Assembly (NCBI GenBank): GCA_015272165.1
Contig: JACYMF010000008.1
Span: 124,001 to 188,000, forward strand
DNA length: 64,000 nt
Direction: 5' to 3'
Origin: Cyanobacterium sp. T60_A2020_053
GTDB lineage: Bacteria; Cyanobacteriota; Cyanobacteriia; Cyanobacteriales; Cyanobacteriaceae
Below are positions 1 through 8,734 of this stretch, in pieces (within the stretch, counting starts at the first letter, position 1; each line of letters opens with the position of its first letter). A program made the position numbers and the translations under genes. The notes under the pieces were generated by a model that saw only the letters and a list, made by a program, of their open reading frames with translations, had not been told where the DNA came from and ran no database searches.

Positions 1-369
1 CACAAAGAATTACATTTGAGGACAAGAGAGTAAGGCTTACAGTCTCGGTAGCAGACTATCTAGTGAAGATTCAAATTAATTAAGCAAATCTAAAGAAACA
101 CCACAGCAGAAAATTATTCTGTTACTATTACTTATTTCCATCAAATTCCCTCTCGTCAGCAAGATAAGCAAATGTTTTGAGGCTGTCAAAAGGACAAAGA
201 TAAATTGAAAGATAGCTTACACTACCATTAAATTAAATTTGCCTAACCCTTAAAAAACAGGTTTTTAAACCCTTCATTATTTTAAAAAAGAGTTCAAAAT
301 ATTTCATCACTATAAAAATTATTAATTGAGAATAATTTAACTAACTACTACACTATAAAAAATAAGATT
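1..369. other. AT-rich intergenic stretch, nothing recognised
   Basis: No coding sequence, RNA gene or repeat from the families described below is recognisable here. The stretch ends just upstream of the DUF2949 gene and presumably carries its promoter. A TATAAA-like sequence at about 353-358 lies only about 12 bases before the start codon, too close to serve as a normal -10 box. Confidence 0.4.
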
Positions 370-561
370 ATGCCCCCAACTATTTATTGTAAATTTTTAA
401 ATTTTCTCCAAGAAGAAATCAATCTTTCTCAAGACTCCATTGCTGTGGCTAAACGTTCGGTCGAGCAAAACGTGGAGTTAATTCCTATGGTACTATGGCA
501 ATACGGTTTAGTGACCATTGATCAATTAGATCGTATCTATGATTGGTTAGAAACTTATTAA
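370..561 (+). CDS. DUF2949 family small protein
   Basis: A 63-residue protein matching the cyanobacterial DUF2949 family. It has the typical layout of a leader with LNFLQEE, a helical centre and the closing block LWQYGLVTIDQLDRIYDWLE at residues 42-61. The length equals the family norm, so it is complete. No signal peptide or membrane segment is visible. The function of the family is unknown and nothing nearby suggests one; the gene stands alone with more than 200 bases to its neighbour. The family call rests on the conserved C-terminal block, which I recognise from memory. Confidence 0.75.
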   Translation: MPPTIYCKFLNFLQEEINLSQDSIAVAKRSVEQNVELIPMVLWQYGLVTIDQLDRIYDWLETY

Positions 562-769
562 GCTAGTTTCCATCTAAGTTTACTGGTGGAGATAGGGAAA
601 AGAGAATTATTAAATAATAATTTCTAAACTTTTAACTATTATTTTGCTCTAAGCATTATTTTTTATTACTTTATCATAACCACTGTAGAAGGGTTATAAA
701 AATTAGTTGATCCGAAGTAAAAAAGATAACCTAAAATAAAGGGGTTAATTTGTGTAGCGTGAGCAAAGA

Positions 770-1540
770 ATGTCTTCATCATTTACCGATGCTTGGCAAT
801 GGCAAAAAACAGCCCATGGAAGGTATTTAACCAGCGCCCTCCTCCGTGATTGGCAACATGGCTTTTTTAGTAGTGATTTTATCGGTAAAACCCCTCAAGA
901 CATAGCACAAAATTTCTCAAATGTCAAGGCAATTTATCGTCTCAAACAAATACATAGTAATATTGTTCTACCTAGTTCAGCAGTAAAAGAAGAAGGATAT
1001 ACCGAGGGTGACGGTATCATCACCACAGGAAAAGGGCAATCGGCGTGGTGCGCTAGTGCGGATTGCACTCCGGTTTTGATTGCTGACAGGGTTTCTGGGC
1101 AAGTAACTGCCATTCATTCTGGTTGGCGTGGCACAGCTTCGGAAATAGTGGGGAGGGCGCTTAATCTTCTCAGGGATTACGGTTGTCAAAAACAAAACCT
1201 TTTATTTGCTTTAGGTCCAGCCATCAGTGGCGAAGTTTATCAAGTTACCATGGAAGTAGCTTTAACCTTATTAAAAACAATTTTTCAGGGTAGCGAGGAA
1301 GAAATTTTACGCCAAGGTTATCAATCAAAAAATCAAGTTATTTTAGTTGATCCACAACCAGAAAGAGTAAGATTAAATGTAACTCAAGTGATTTATCAGC
1401 AAATTTTACAACAGGGTATTAAACCCGAACAAATTACTGTAGCGCCCTTCTGCACTTATCAAAATCCCGACTTATTCTTTTCCTATCGGCGCACCCATGA
1501 AAAAAATGTGCAATGGTCTGGTATTGTTGCTAATGGATAA
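770..1540 (+). CDS. pgeF: Peptidoglycan editing factor PgeF (YlmD/YfiH, laccase-domain family)
   Basis: A 256-residue member of the Cu-oxidase_4/YfiH family. E. coli PgeF hydrolyses misincorporated L-Ser from UDP-MurNAc precursors so that L-Ala stays at position 1 of the stem peptide; older annotations call the family multicopper polyphenol oxidase. Visible family signatures are SADCTPVLI near residue 96, the metal-site block AIHSGWRGTASEIV near 115, GPAISGEVYQV near 150 and the closing FFSYRRT near 239. The His and Cys residues of the metal site are present. The start is the first ATG after an AT-rich leader. It is monocistronic and convergent with the toxin-antitoxin pair that follows 15 bases downstream. 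Confidence 0.88.
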   Translation: MSSSFTDAWQWQKTAHGRYLTSALLRDWQHGFFSSDFIGKTPQDIAQNFSNVKAIYRLKQIHSNIVLPSSAVKEEGYTEGDGIITTGKGQSAWCASADCTPVLIADRVSGQVTAIHSGWRGTASEIVGRALNLLRDYGCQKQNLLFALGPAISGEVYQVTMEVALTLLKTIFQGSEEEILRQGYQSKNQVILVDPQPERVRLNVTQVIYQQILQQGIKPEQITVAPFCTYQNPDLFFSYRRTHEKNVQWSGIVANG

Positions 1541-1555
1541 TAGGCAATAATTTAG

Positions 1556-1963
1556 CTAAGGATTCCAAAATTCCATACTACCAAAAAAACCTAAATCTTT
1601 ATAATCAATAGTCCAAATTTGACTCTGATATTTTTGAGCAATTACTATCACAGAAGCATCTTCCAAAGTACCTCGCCAATGGGAAAAGTTCAATACTAAA
1701 TCCGATATACTCACAAAATCCGATGTAGAGATAGTGACGATTACTGTTTCTTCCTCAATAACACTTAATAACTTCTTTGCCATGTTAATTGATTCATTAC
1801 GGGATACAAACTTATAAACTTCAAATAATATGGGTAAAGGAGTTAAAACTTCCCCAAAAATAAGGGAAATTTTGCTAAAACCAAGTTTAGCTTCACTGTG
1901 ATAATTGTCCTTTTTAGATACTAGCGCGATTAATGGTCCAGCATCTAATACTAATCTTTTCAT
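1556..1963 (-). CDS. PIN-domain toxin (VapC-like)
   Basis: A 135-residue PIN-domain protein, the usual size for VapC-type RNases. The N-terminal VLDAGPLIAL supplies the first acidic residue, and a C-terminal cluster (LEDASVIVIA, then TIDYKDLGFFG) supplies the later acidic residues of the metal site. It lies directly downstream of a small DNA-binding-type gene, with stop and start codons overlapping by one base (TAATG), the standard toxin-antitoxin arrangement. Inference: an RNase toxin neutralised by the product of the preceding gene. No GGGCGCT motif occurs in the pair, unlike most genes here, which fits mobile accessory origin. Confidence 0.82.
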   Translation of the reverse strand: MKRLVLDAGPLIALVSKKDNYHSEAKLGFSKISLIFGEVLTPLPILFEVYKFVSRNESINMAKKLLSVIEEETVIVTISTSDFVSISDLVLNFSHWRGTLEDASVIVIAQKYQSQIWTIDYKDLGFFGSMEFWNP

Positions 1964-2169
1964 TAGCGGTTATCAACATTTGTAGAGGAATCTGCGGAAG
2001 CATCCTTAACTATCCCAGCTAACTGTAATAAACCCTTACCATTACGAGGACGTAATTTTTCTTTTAATGCCATTTGTACTACGCTAGACGGGTTTTCTTG
2101 AGGATGTTGTTGTAAATAATTAGTTAATTCCTCCCATAATTCATCAGGGATGTATAAAGTTTTTTTCAT
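1963..2169 (-). CDS. Antitoxin of the PIN toxin (ribbon-helix-helix type)
   Basis: A 68-residue protein whose N-terminus (KKTLYIPDELWEELTNYL, then a second helix with SSVVQMALKEKL) has the beta-strand/helix/helix layout of ribbon-helix-helix antitoxins. The C-terminal tail, about 25 residues rich in polar residues, would be the toxin-binding part. It overlaps the PIN toxin start by one base. Such antitoxins usually repress their own operon by binding palindromes upstream; I do not see a clear operator in the 40 bases before the start. The fold assignment is by pattern, so another small antitoxin class is possible. Confidence 0.7.
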   Translation of the reverse strand: MKKTLYIPDELWEELTNYLQQHPQENPSSVVQMALKEKLRPRNGKGLLQLAGIVKDASADSSTNVDNR

Positions 2170-2245
2170 AGTAATTATTACGAGGTATGACTAATATCAT
2201 ACTAGCGTGTTTTTCATCTTTTTGATCTCGAACTCAGATTTAGAG

Positions 2246-2434
2246 CAGGTTTGCTGAATGAATCAAAACTTTGTTAAACAAAAGTTTTCAGCACAATAAA
2301 ACTCAAAAAAATTCTCATAAATTGTCTTATTTTCTTTGGAAATACCGTATTTTTTCATCCCAATCAAAAATTCTAAATTCTACATTCTAAATTCTACATT
2401 TCCTTCATGACTCCACTTTTTCAGCAAAACCTAC
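2246..2434. repeat. Interspersed mosaic repeat, family C copy 1
   Basis: The ends are GGTTTGCTGAATGAATC on the left and CTTTTTCAGCAAAACCTA on the right, the imperfect inverted termini of family C. The middle has TTAAACAAAAGTTTTCAGCACAATAAAACTC, a sequence also found at 9.4 and 38.5 kb, and a tract of ATTCTAC heptamers near 2370-2400. It fills most of the gap before guaB3. Confidence 0.7.
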
Positions 2435-2520
2435 TTATTACTTTATTTTCCCACTTGCCTAAAGATGTCAAAATTTGATAATCTAGGCAGATAACTTATA
2501 GTAGAAAGTGTATTATTAAA

Positions 2521-3684
2521 GTGGAAATCGTAATTGGTCGTGGCAAAAAAGCTCGTCGGGCTTATGGTATAGATGAAATCGCCTTAGTACCGGGCATGAC
2601 AACATTAGACCCCGTTTTAGCGGATACTAAAGTAGAAATCGGTGGTATTGTCAGAGAAATTCCCATTATTGCCAGTGCCATGGATGGTGTCGTTGATGTA
2701 CAAATGGCAGTGTTATTGTCTGAGTTAGGGGCGCTGGGAGTGCTTAACTTAGAAGGAATCCAAACCCGTTATGATGATCCTAATCCTATTTTAGATCGCA
2801 TTGCTTCTGTGGGGAAATCAGAGTTTGTTGGTTTGATGCAGGAGTTATATAGTGAACCAGTTAAACCAGAATTAATCACCCAAAGAATCACGGAAATCAA
2901 AAATCAAGGTAGTATCGCTGCCGTCAGTTTAACCCCGGCTGGTGCTTCTCTTTATGGTGAGGTGGTAGCAGAAGCTGGAGCAGATTTAGTATTTATTCAG
3001 GCTACGGTAGTTTCCACAGCGCACCTCGCCCCAGAATCAATTAATCCCCTTGACTTAGAAGAGTTTTGCTCTAAAATGCCCATGCCAGTTATTTTGGGCA
3101 ACTGTGTCACCTATGATGTGGCGATGAATTTAATGAAAGCCGGTGCTTCTGGTATTTTAGTAGGAATTGGACCGGGCGCTGCTTGTACTTCCAGAGGTGT
3201 TTTAGGGGTAGGTATTCCCCAAGCCACCGCTGTAGCCGATTGTGCTGCCGCGCGCAATGATTTCCAAGCTCAAACAGGTAAATATGTACCAATTATTGCT
3301 GATGGCGGTATCATCACCGGAGGTGATATTTGTAAATGTATCGCCTGTGGTGCTGATGCGGTGATGATCGGTTCTCCCATTGCTCGTAGTGCCGAAGCAC
3401 CGGGTAGGGGTTATCATTGGGGTATGGCGACACCTAGCCCTGTTTTACCGAGAGGTACAAGAATTAATGTGGGTACAACGGGAACTATTAAAGAAATTTT
3501 AACAGGTCCTGCTCGTTTAGATGATGGTACTCATAATTTGTTGGGGGCGCTGAAAACCAGTATGGGAACTTTAGGAGCTAAAAACATCAAGGAAATGCAG
3601 GAAATCGAAGTAGTAATTGCGCCTTCTTTGTTAACAGAAGGTAAAGTGTATCAAAAAGCCCAACAATTAGGTATGGGTAAATAG
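2521..3684 (+). CDS. guaB3: GuaB3, IMP dehydrogenase-family protein without CBS domains
   Basis: A 387-residue IMPDH-like TIM barrel beginning at GTG (family start VEIVIGRGKKARRAYG). It lacks the CBS pair that interrupts GuaB, giving the short length typical of the cyanobacterial/actinobacterial GuaB3 group. The catalytic loop GPGAACTSR near residues 218-226 carries the nucleophilic Cys, and ADGGIITGGDICKCIACGAD near 260 forms the phosphate/nucleotide site. Cyanobacterial GuaB3 has been reported to work in purine interconversion (GMP-reductase-type chemistry) rather than as a second IMPDH; that assignment comes from the literature, not from this sequence. Monocistronic; the next 540 bases hold only gene debris. 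Confidence 0.88.
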   Translation: MEIVIGRGKKARRAYGIDEIALVPGMTTLDPVLADTKVEIGGIVREIPIIASAMDGVVDVQMAVLLSELGALGVLNLEGIQTRYDDPNPILDRIASVGKSEFVGLMQELYSEPVKPELITQRITEIKNQGSIAAVSLTPAGASLYGEVVAEAGADLVFIQATVVSTAHLAPESINPLDLEEFCSKMPMPVILGNCVTYDVAMNLMKAGASGILVGIGPGAACTSRGVLGVGIPQATAVADCAAARNDFQAQTGKYVPIIADGGIITGGDICKCIACGADAVMIGSPIARSAEAPGRGYHWGMATPSPVLPRGTRINVGTTGTIKEILTGPARLDDGTHNLLGALKTSMGTLGAKNIKEMQEIEVVIAPSLLTEGKVYQKAQQLGMGK

Positions 3685-3818
3685 GTTTTGATTAAAAGTT
3701 GAGGAGTGAAGGTTATGAGCAATGGATGATTTACAATTATGGGATTTTACTATCTCACGATAGTATCGATTTATTCAGCAGAACCTAAATAAATTTCTAT
3801 TGGTAATTAATTTCCTAA

Positions 3819-3839
3819 GGGTTGAACCATGTTCAACCC
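3819..3839. repeat. Perfect hairpin GGGTTGAAC-CAT-GTTCAACCC
   Basis: Nine-base arms around a 3-base loop, about 135 bases after the guaB3 stop. It has no T-run after it, so it is not a classical intrinsic terminator. A related GTTGAATATTATTCAAC palindrome lies near 55150, so it is probably one of the small dispersed palindromic repeats of this genome. Confidence 0.5.
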
Positions 3840-3840
3840 A

Positions 3841-4180
3841 ATACTTTTGGTGAAAATAACTTTACAAAAAGCCAATATATTGCTCAACAAATTTAATGAT
3901 GAGCGAGAAAATTTACGAGAATTATTAAAAGGTAACGGTAAGAATAATAATCGGCTGAAAGCGATTACCATAGTAGAAGTAACCTTATAACCTTTCTCGT
4001 CAAGATGGCATGGGTAAACTTTATATTGAAGTATTTGATATTAATTTGCTTTACAATGAACGTCAAGAAGCTATTAATCGTCTTAACAAAATAGAAGATG
4101 AAATAGCCCATTTGAATAATCAAACCACTATTGATATTGATTTCAGCGCCCCTAGTCGTCAACTTTTAGGGTTGGAATAA
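3841..4180 (+). pseudogene. Frameshifted 3' remnant of an unidentified gene
   Basis: Two open segments in different frames read as pieces of one protein. The first, about 3841-3990, is lysine/asparagine-rich (QKANILLNKFNDERENLREL); the second, 3989-4180, reads NLSRQDGMGKLYIEVFDINL, then a coiled-coil stretch ERQEAINRLNKIEDEIAHLN, and ends at TAA. Codon use matches coding DNA here and the second part contains a GCGCCCC iterated motif, yet no start codon or full-length frame exists. I do not recognise the family; the coiled coil followed by a short acidic tail would fit the C-terminus of a DNA-modification enzyme, but that is a guess. Confidence 0.45.
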
Positions 4181-4225
4181 TAGTAATTTTTCCTAATTTT
4201 CATACTATCATTTGATTTCAAGTTA

Positions 4226-4939
4226 TTAGATAGCACCATAGATAGCGTAATATTGATTGTAGGGATGATCAGAATTGCTTAACCATGCCCACATTTGATC
4301 CCCTAGACAAAAATGCCACCATTCTCCTAAATGTCGCTTAAATCCGCCATAAGTCATGGCAGTAAGTAATAAATCTCGTCTTTGTTGATACTTTTGGGAT
4401 GATATATCTTCAGTAAATTGAAGATAATAATTCGGTTCAGCGCGCGCCGACATTTCGTCTATATCTCCACCCATATCAATAATATTACCGTTTTCGTCCA
4501 TTAAGGTCAAATCAATAGCGCCCCCCGTACTATGGGGAGGAGGTGTGTCAGGATTATGGCTCGGTATTGCCCAAATTTTATACACTTCTTGTAATAACCC
4601 ATCTTTTTCAACTGCGGTGAGGTGCGCTGGATTCAAACCTCGTTTTTCACATTCCCACTGAAACGTATAATCAACCATAAACTGTTGCACAGAAATGGGG
4701 CGATAAGCGTCAAAAATATAAAAACGCCATCCCACTTGTAATTGCTGTAATTTCTCTTGTGCTTTGATTAAGGCTTCTATCACTCCTTCCCTGAGATAAT
4801 AAGGTGACTTACCTTGATAATCAGCGCCCTTCGCCTCATATGGTGGGGGAGTCGCCACGGTGAATATATCAAGGGGTATGGGTAATAGTGGCTCTTGACA
4901 CTCTTTAATGATAACTTTTTGGTAGGCTTTTTCCATCAT
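4226..4939 (-). CDS. D-alanyl-D-alanine dipeptidase (VanX/DdpX, peptidase M15D)
   Basis: A 237-residue zinc peptidase. The M15 zinc motif is clear: SHNPDTPPPHSTGGAIDLTL near residues 126-145 (first His and the Asp ligands) and GEWWHF near 205 (catalytic Glu and second zinc His). Also present is the FDAYRPISVQQ block. Such enzymes cleave D-Ala-D-Ala, in non-pathogens for recycling cell-wall peptides. No signal peptide is visible, so it probably acts in the cytoplasm. There is no VanH/VanA partner nearby, so a resistance role is unlikely. The start is the ATG of MEKAYQK or the ATG one codon upstream; both are plausible. Confidence 0.87.
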   Translation of the reverse strand: MMEKAYQKVIIKECQEPLLPIPLDIFTVATPPPYEAKGADYQGKSPYYLREGVIEALIKAQEKLQQLQVGWRFYIFDAYRPISVQQFMVDYTFQWECEKRGLNPAHLTAVEKDGLLQEVYKIWAIPSHNPDTPPPHSTGGAIDLTLMDENGNIIDMGGDIDEMSARAEPNYYLQFTEDISSQKYQQRRDLLLTAMTYGGFKRHLGEWWHFCLGDQMWAWLSNSDHPYNQYYAIYGAI

Positions 4940-4942
4940 TTT

Positions 4943-5192
4943 AACCTGAGTTCGAGATAAAATTTTCGGTGCTGTAAAGGTGTCAGGTATCAGGTGTTAG
5001 GTATTAGGTGAAAGAATTGACAAAAAATAGCCTTTTTTCTCTAAAAATACTGTATTTTGTCCATCTCCATCAAAAATTATTGAGACAAATGAGCAATTTA
5101 TGAAAAATAACTATTTGGCTTAATTCTTTAATTTATAAGCATTATACCTGACACCTGACACCCGAAACCTGACACCTCCCCGCCAAAATCAA
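4943..5192. repeat. Interspersed mosaic repeat, family C copy 2
   Basis: The left end is CCTGAGTTCGAGATAAAATTTTCGG, shared with 55.2 kb and, inverted, with 7.35 kb. The right end is CCCGCCAAAATCAACCCCTA, a variant of the family C right end. The interior holds CAGGTAT/CCTGACA heptamer tracts on both sides of a TAAAAATACTGTATTTT core. It separates the dipeptidase from the ABC permease. Confidence 0.65.
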
Positions 5193-5195
5193 CCC

Positions 5196-6884
5196 CTACT
5201 CAGTTTCTGCCATCATTAAGCGTTTAGTAACACTCATTCCAGCTTTGTTTAAGGTTTTGACTGTTTGTAAATTAACAGCTACAATCCCTAATGTTTCCCC
5301 TAATAAAGTCATCATCATCAAGGAAGTTGACATAGCAGGAGTAACGACTATCGGTAAGCCCGATAAGAAAACAAAACTTTCCCTCAACCATGAAATGTCG
5401 CGCCATAAAACAATACCAACCACTGGAGTTGCCATCATCAGCATAACAGCGCCCGTCGCCAATAAAGCTCTTTTGTCGGTCTTTAATAACATCATGGTTT
5501 GAGCAAGGGAAGCATAGAACAAAATTACCATGATTCCTGCGACTAAACCGAAAAGGATGGAAAAAATATCATCTCCGAAAGTAAATACCGAAGGAAGAAG
5601 ATATAAATTAACAATAGCAAGATTAATTATGATTGCCAATAACGGTGGACTTTTTTCCCCCAAACCTAAATCCTTGAAAAGATGACGATTTTCTCCTGAG
5701 TTTTGATGACGAAATCTCGCCCAATCTACCAGTGCTTGTCGAGATGGCATTAAACAAGGAATTAGTAATAAAAATAAAATTAAGTTAAAACCCTGCACAG
5801 TAATTAAACTATGGAAAAAAGTATGATATTCACTAACATTTTGCAGAGCAAAACCAACATTAATAATGGCAAAAGTAGCGGAAATACCATAGCTTTGCTT
5901 TTTACTAATTATGGTGGCGAGGGGATTATGAAAACGGCGTTTCAAACCTTGCCATAGCCAAAAAGTCCAAACCAGATAATTAACCATCATAAAAACACCA
6001 CCACTAAAAGCATGATGCCACAAACCTGCACCATACCACCGTAAATTCATTAAAGCATCAGCGTTAAGAGAACCTACCGTTTGACTGGCTAAAAAGGTGG
6101 ATTCTACTGCATAAGCTAAAAATGTCCCCGGATAAAATAATAAAAACCAGTCAAAGGATGTTTCTGTATAAACAGGGGCGTTGACTTGTAGTGTTATTCC
6201 CATGATGGAAAGTAGGAAAAATAATATAAATGTACCGATGACGGGCGCTTGAAAACTACCCCAACCGCCAGTAGTTAAGCTCAAAACTGAGCTAACGCTA
6301 TAAAAAAAAGCACAGGCAGTAGCTAAAACTAAATAAAAGCCGATAATTAGCGGAAAAGAAATTTTTGCACTCAATCCAGCCCATAAATGCAAAGGAATAG
6401 CTAAAAATCCGAACAAATAGATGAGGATAGGTACTCCTAAAATTTTACCTAAAAAGATATTAGTCGCTGACTGAGGACTTAAACGAATAAAGTTAAATGT
6501 ACCTTTGTTTTCCTCTTTAGCAATATCAGTAACTAACATATAGCTACCAGCCACTAGCAAAATAAAAATACCAATAACACTCATGGTGGTAAATACATCA
6601 AGCCACCATAATTCTTTGATAATCATGACATTACCGTTTAAATCAGCAATACAGGATGGTACATAATAGGAGTTTTCATAGGCTTCTCCTGTACAATAGC
6701 GATTATTAACCCCTTCAATTAAAGGTAATTTTCCTTTAAAAGACAACCATAATAATACTTGTCCCACAATAGACAATGTGGCAGTAATTACGACATTACG
6801 CAGGTTAATTCTACCTTTGATTTCTCGAAATAATTGGGGATTAAATTCCCCGATTTGATCCAATGGTGAGATTTGAGCGAACAT
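5196..6884 (-). CDS. ABC-2 type transporter permease, cyanobacterial
   Basis: A 562-residue polytopic membrane protein with an N-terminal cytoplasmic stretch (FNPQLFREIKGRINLRN) and at least ten hydrophobic segments. The SIVG...LLWLSFKG segment near 40, IGIFILLVAGSYMLVTDIA near 110 and the EENKGTFNFIRLSPQSA loop after it are typical of ABC-2 permeases of the GldF/NatB kind. I chose the ATG at 6884 because GAGGAG lies 11 bases before it; the frame opens slightly earlier at a TTG without a ribosome site. No ATPase gene is adjacent, so the partner is elsewhere. The substrate cannot be read from the sequence. Confidence 0.75.
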   Translation of the reverse strand: MFAQISPLDQIGEFNPQLFREIKGRINLRNVVITATLSIVGQVLLWLSFKGKLPLIEGVNNRYCTGEAYENSYYVPSCIADLNGNVMIIKELWWLDVFTTMSVIGIFILLVAGSYMLVTDIAKEENKGTFNFIRLSPQSATNIFLGKILGVPILIYLFGFLAIPLHLWAGLSAKISFPLIIGFYLVLATACAFFYSVSSVLSLTTGGWGSFQAPVIGTFILFFLLSIMGITLQVNAPVYTETSFDWFLLFYPGTFLAYAVESTFLASQTVGSLNADALMNLRWYGAGLWHHAFSGGVFMMVNYLVWTFWLWQGLKRRFHNPLATIISKKQSYGISATFAIINVGFALQNVSEYHTFFHSLITVQGFNLILFLLLIPCLMPSRQALVDWARFRHQNSGENRHLFKDLGLGEKSPPLLAIIINLAIVNLYLLPSVFTFGDDIFSILFGLVAGIMVILFYASLAQTMMLLKTDKRALLATGAVMLMMATPVVGIVLWRDISWLRESFVFLSGLPIVVTPAMSTSLMMMTLLGETLGIVAVNLQTVKTLNKAGMSVTKRLMMAETE

Positions 6885-6931
6885 TTTGCAGATTCTCCTC
6901 AATGATAGTCAATTTATTCTAACTCAATTAT

Positions 6932-7366
6932 CACCTCAGTTCGATGCAAAAATGCCTGATAAGGGGAGGTGTCAGGCTTCAGGTGAAATGGTTATAAATT
7001 AAAGAGTTAAGCCAAATATTTATTTTTCATAAATTACTCATTTGTATCAACAATTTTTGATTGGGAAGAAGGAAATACAGTATTTTTGGAGAAAAAAGTC
7101 AATTTATGACACTTTTTCTTATGTAGAATAGACTTTAAACCTTTATTTGACAAGGGTTTCGATTTATTCAGCAGACCCTAATTAATGTAAACTTTAATCA
7201 GTATGGCTTTGAGTATTGCTTTGAGTATTTTAAAAATGCAATTATTATAAGTCAACAGTTTAAATTTAACCTAATACCTGCTACCTGAGATCTGACACCT
7301 TTTTTTCACCTAACACCTGATACCTGACACCTTTACAGCACCGAAAATTTTATCTTGAACTAAGGT
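6932..7366. repeat. Composite interspersed repeat, family C copy 3 (nested)
   Basis: The outer ends are ACCTCAGTTCGATGC (left) and TATCTTGAACTAAGGT (right), inverted versions of each other and of the ends at 55206/55419. Inside lies a typical family C core with AATACAGTATTTTTGG and an internal GATTTATTCAGCAGACCCTAA end near 7160-7183, followed by further CCTGACA heptamers. The order suggests one element inserted in or recombined with another. It accounts for nearly all of the 576 bases between the permease and the histidine kinase. Confidence 0.6.
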
Positions 7367-7460
7367 ATTATCAATTATCAATTGTCAATTATCCATTGAA
7401 TTGGTCAAATTACCCGTTAAGCAATAAAATAAGAAGTATTATTTCAATTTATGCCTTACC

Positions 7461-8720
7461 ATGAGCGCATTTACTAATATAACGGTCAGTGAGCAATTCA
7501 TTGAACTTTGTCAAGCACAACTGGTCTTGTTAGCTCAAAATTTGTCTGCTCAAAAAAGTGCAATTTATCTTACAGAAAATTTTGTTAATTCTCCACCAAA
7601 ATTAGTTCCTATTCTTATTTATCCTGCTAGTAATAGTGAAAATAACAGCGCCCTCCGCCTCAGCGAATCCATAAATAATGAAGATTTTAATCTTGATTGG
7701 TATGAACAAACATCTAATAATTTATCTCAATTAATCAGATATAATAAAGATCAAATATCGCCTCATCAACTAATTTTACCATTAATTTATCAGGATAATA
7801 TGATGGGATTTTTAGCAACAAATCGTAGTATTGAACCATGGCAAAAACGAGATATTTTACAAGTGGAAGAAGTAGCTAAAACTATTAGTTTAGCCAGATT
7901 TTTAGATCAAAGAAGCCAAATTGCAGAACAGAAAATACAACAAAATTATCAATTACAAATTATTCAAAATGAACATCTGGATGACTTTTTACATCAACTA
8001 CGCAATCCTTTAACTGCTATAAGAACTTTTGCTAAATTATTATTAAAAAGATTAATTCCAGAAGACAAAAATTATTCTATTGCACAAAATATTCTCAGAG
8101 AGGGGGATAGATTAAAAGATTTAATTCAAGATTTTAGTGAAGATTGGGAAGTCGTTAATAGTAACTATTGTTTAGATTTACCTGATATTGAGTCCACCAG
8201 TTTTTTCTTAACAGAAAGTATCCAAAAAAAAGAATCTATTGACATTTATCAACTAATTAAACCATTAATTGATGGCATTACTACTCTGGCTAAGGAAAAA
8301 AATATTACCGTAATTAATCATATTGAAAGTGATTTACCAATAATTTTTAGTAATGCTAAAGCCTTGAGAGAAATTTTTAATAATTTGTTAGATAATGCCA
8401 TAAAATATACTCCAGAGGGAGGGGTGCTGGCACTAGAAGTTATGGTGCAAAAACAAGATCAAAATATAGAACAATTAGTGATTGAAATTAGCGATACTGG
8501 TTATGGTATTCCTCATCAAGATCAAGGTCATATTTTTGAGCGCCGTTATCGTGGAGTACAGGCACAGAGCGACATTGAAGGCACGGGATTAGGTTTAGCT
8601 ATCGTGAAAGAATTATGTGATAAATTAAATATTAAAATAGAAATTTTTAGCCCTTCTTTATGGTTAAAAAATCAAGCCAATAATGGGACTACTTTTAGTT
8701 TATTTATTCCCTTAAAATAA
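7461..8720 (+). CDS. Sensor histidine kinase with GAF-like N-terminal domain
   Basis: A 419-residue soluble kinase with no membrane segment. Residues 1-150 resemble a GAF sensor domain (LILPLIYQDNMMGFLATN). The H-box FLHQLRNPLTAIRTFAKLLL near 178 carries the phospho-accepting His with the Asn/Pro pattern of HisKA. The ATPase domain shows the N-box REIFNNLLDNAIKYTPEGG near 309, G1 ISDTGYGIP near 346, F-box HIFERRYRG and G2 GTGLGLAIVKEL near 380. It is followed 14 bases later by miaE, so the two are probably co-transcribed. No response regulator is adjacent. The signal sensed cannot be told from the sequence. Confidence 0.87.
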   Translation: MSAFTNITVSEQFIELCQAQLVLLAQNLSAQKSAIYLTENFVNSPPKLVPILIYPASNSENNSALRLSESINNEDFNLDWYEQTSNNLSQLIRYNKDQISPHQLILPLIYQDNMMGFLATNRSIEPWQKRDILQVEEVAKTISLARFLDQRSQIAEQKIQQNYQLQIIQNEHLDDFLHQLRNPLTAIRTFAKLLLKRLIPEDKNYSIAQNILREGDRLKDLIQDFSEDWEVVNSNYCLDLPDIESTSFFLTESIQKKESIDIYQLIKPLIDGITTLAKEKNITVINHIESDLPIIFSNAKALREIFNNLLDNAIKYTPEGGVLALEVMVQKQDQNIEQLVIEISDTGYGIPHQDQGHIFERRYRGVQAQSDIEGTGLGLAIVKELCDKLNIKIEIFSPSLWLKNQANNGTTFSLFIPLK

Positions 8721-8734
8721 GTTACTTTAAAGAT

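Noticed and set aside
3965-4162. Minus-strand open frame of 65 codons
   Set aside because: It lies opposite the decayed gene at 3841-4180 and has no similarity or start signal.
4226-4939. Vancomycin resistance by the VanX-type enzyme
   Set aside because: No VanH, VanA or regulator is adjacent; VanX-type dipeptidases occur in many bacteria for peptide recycling.
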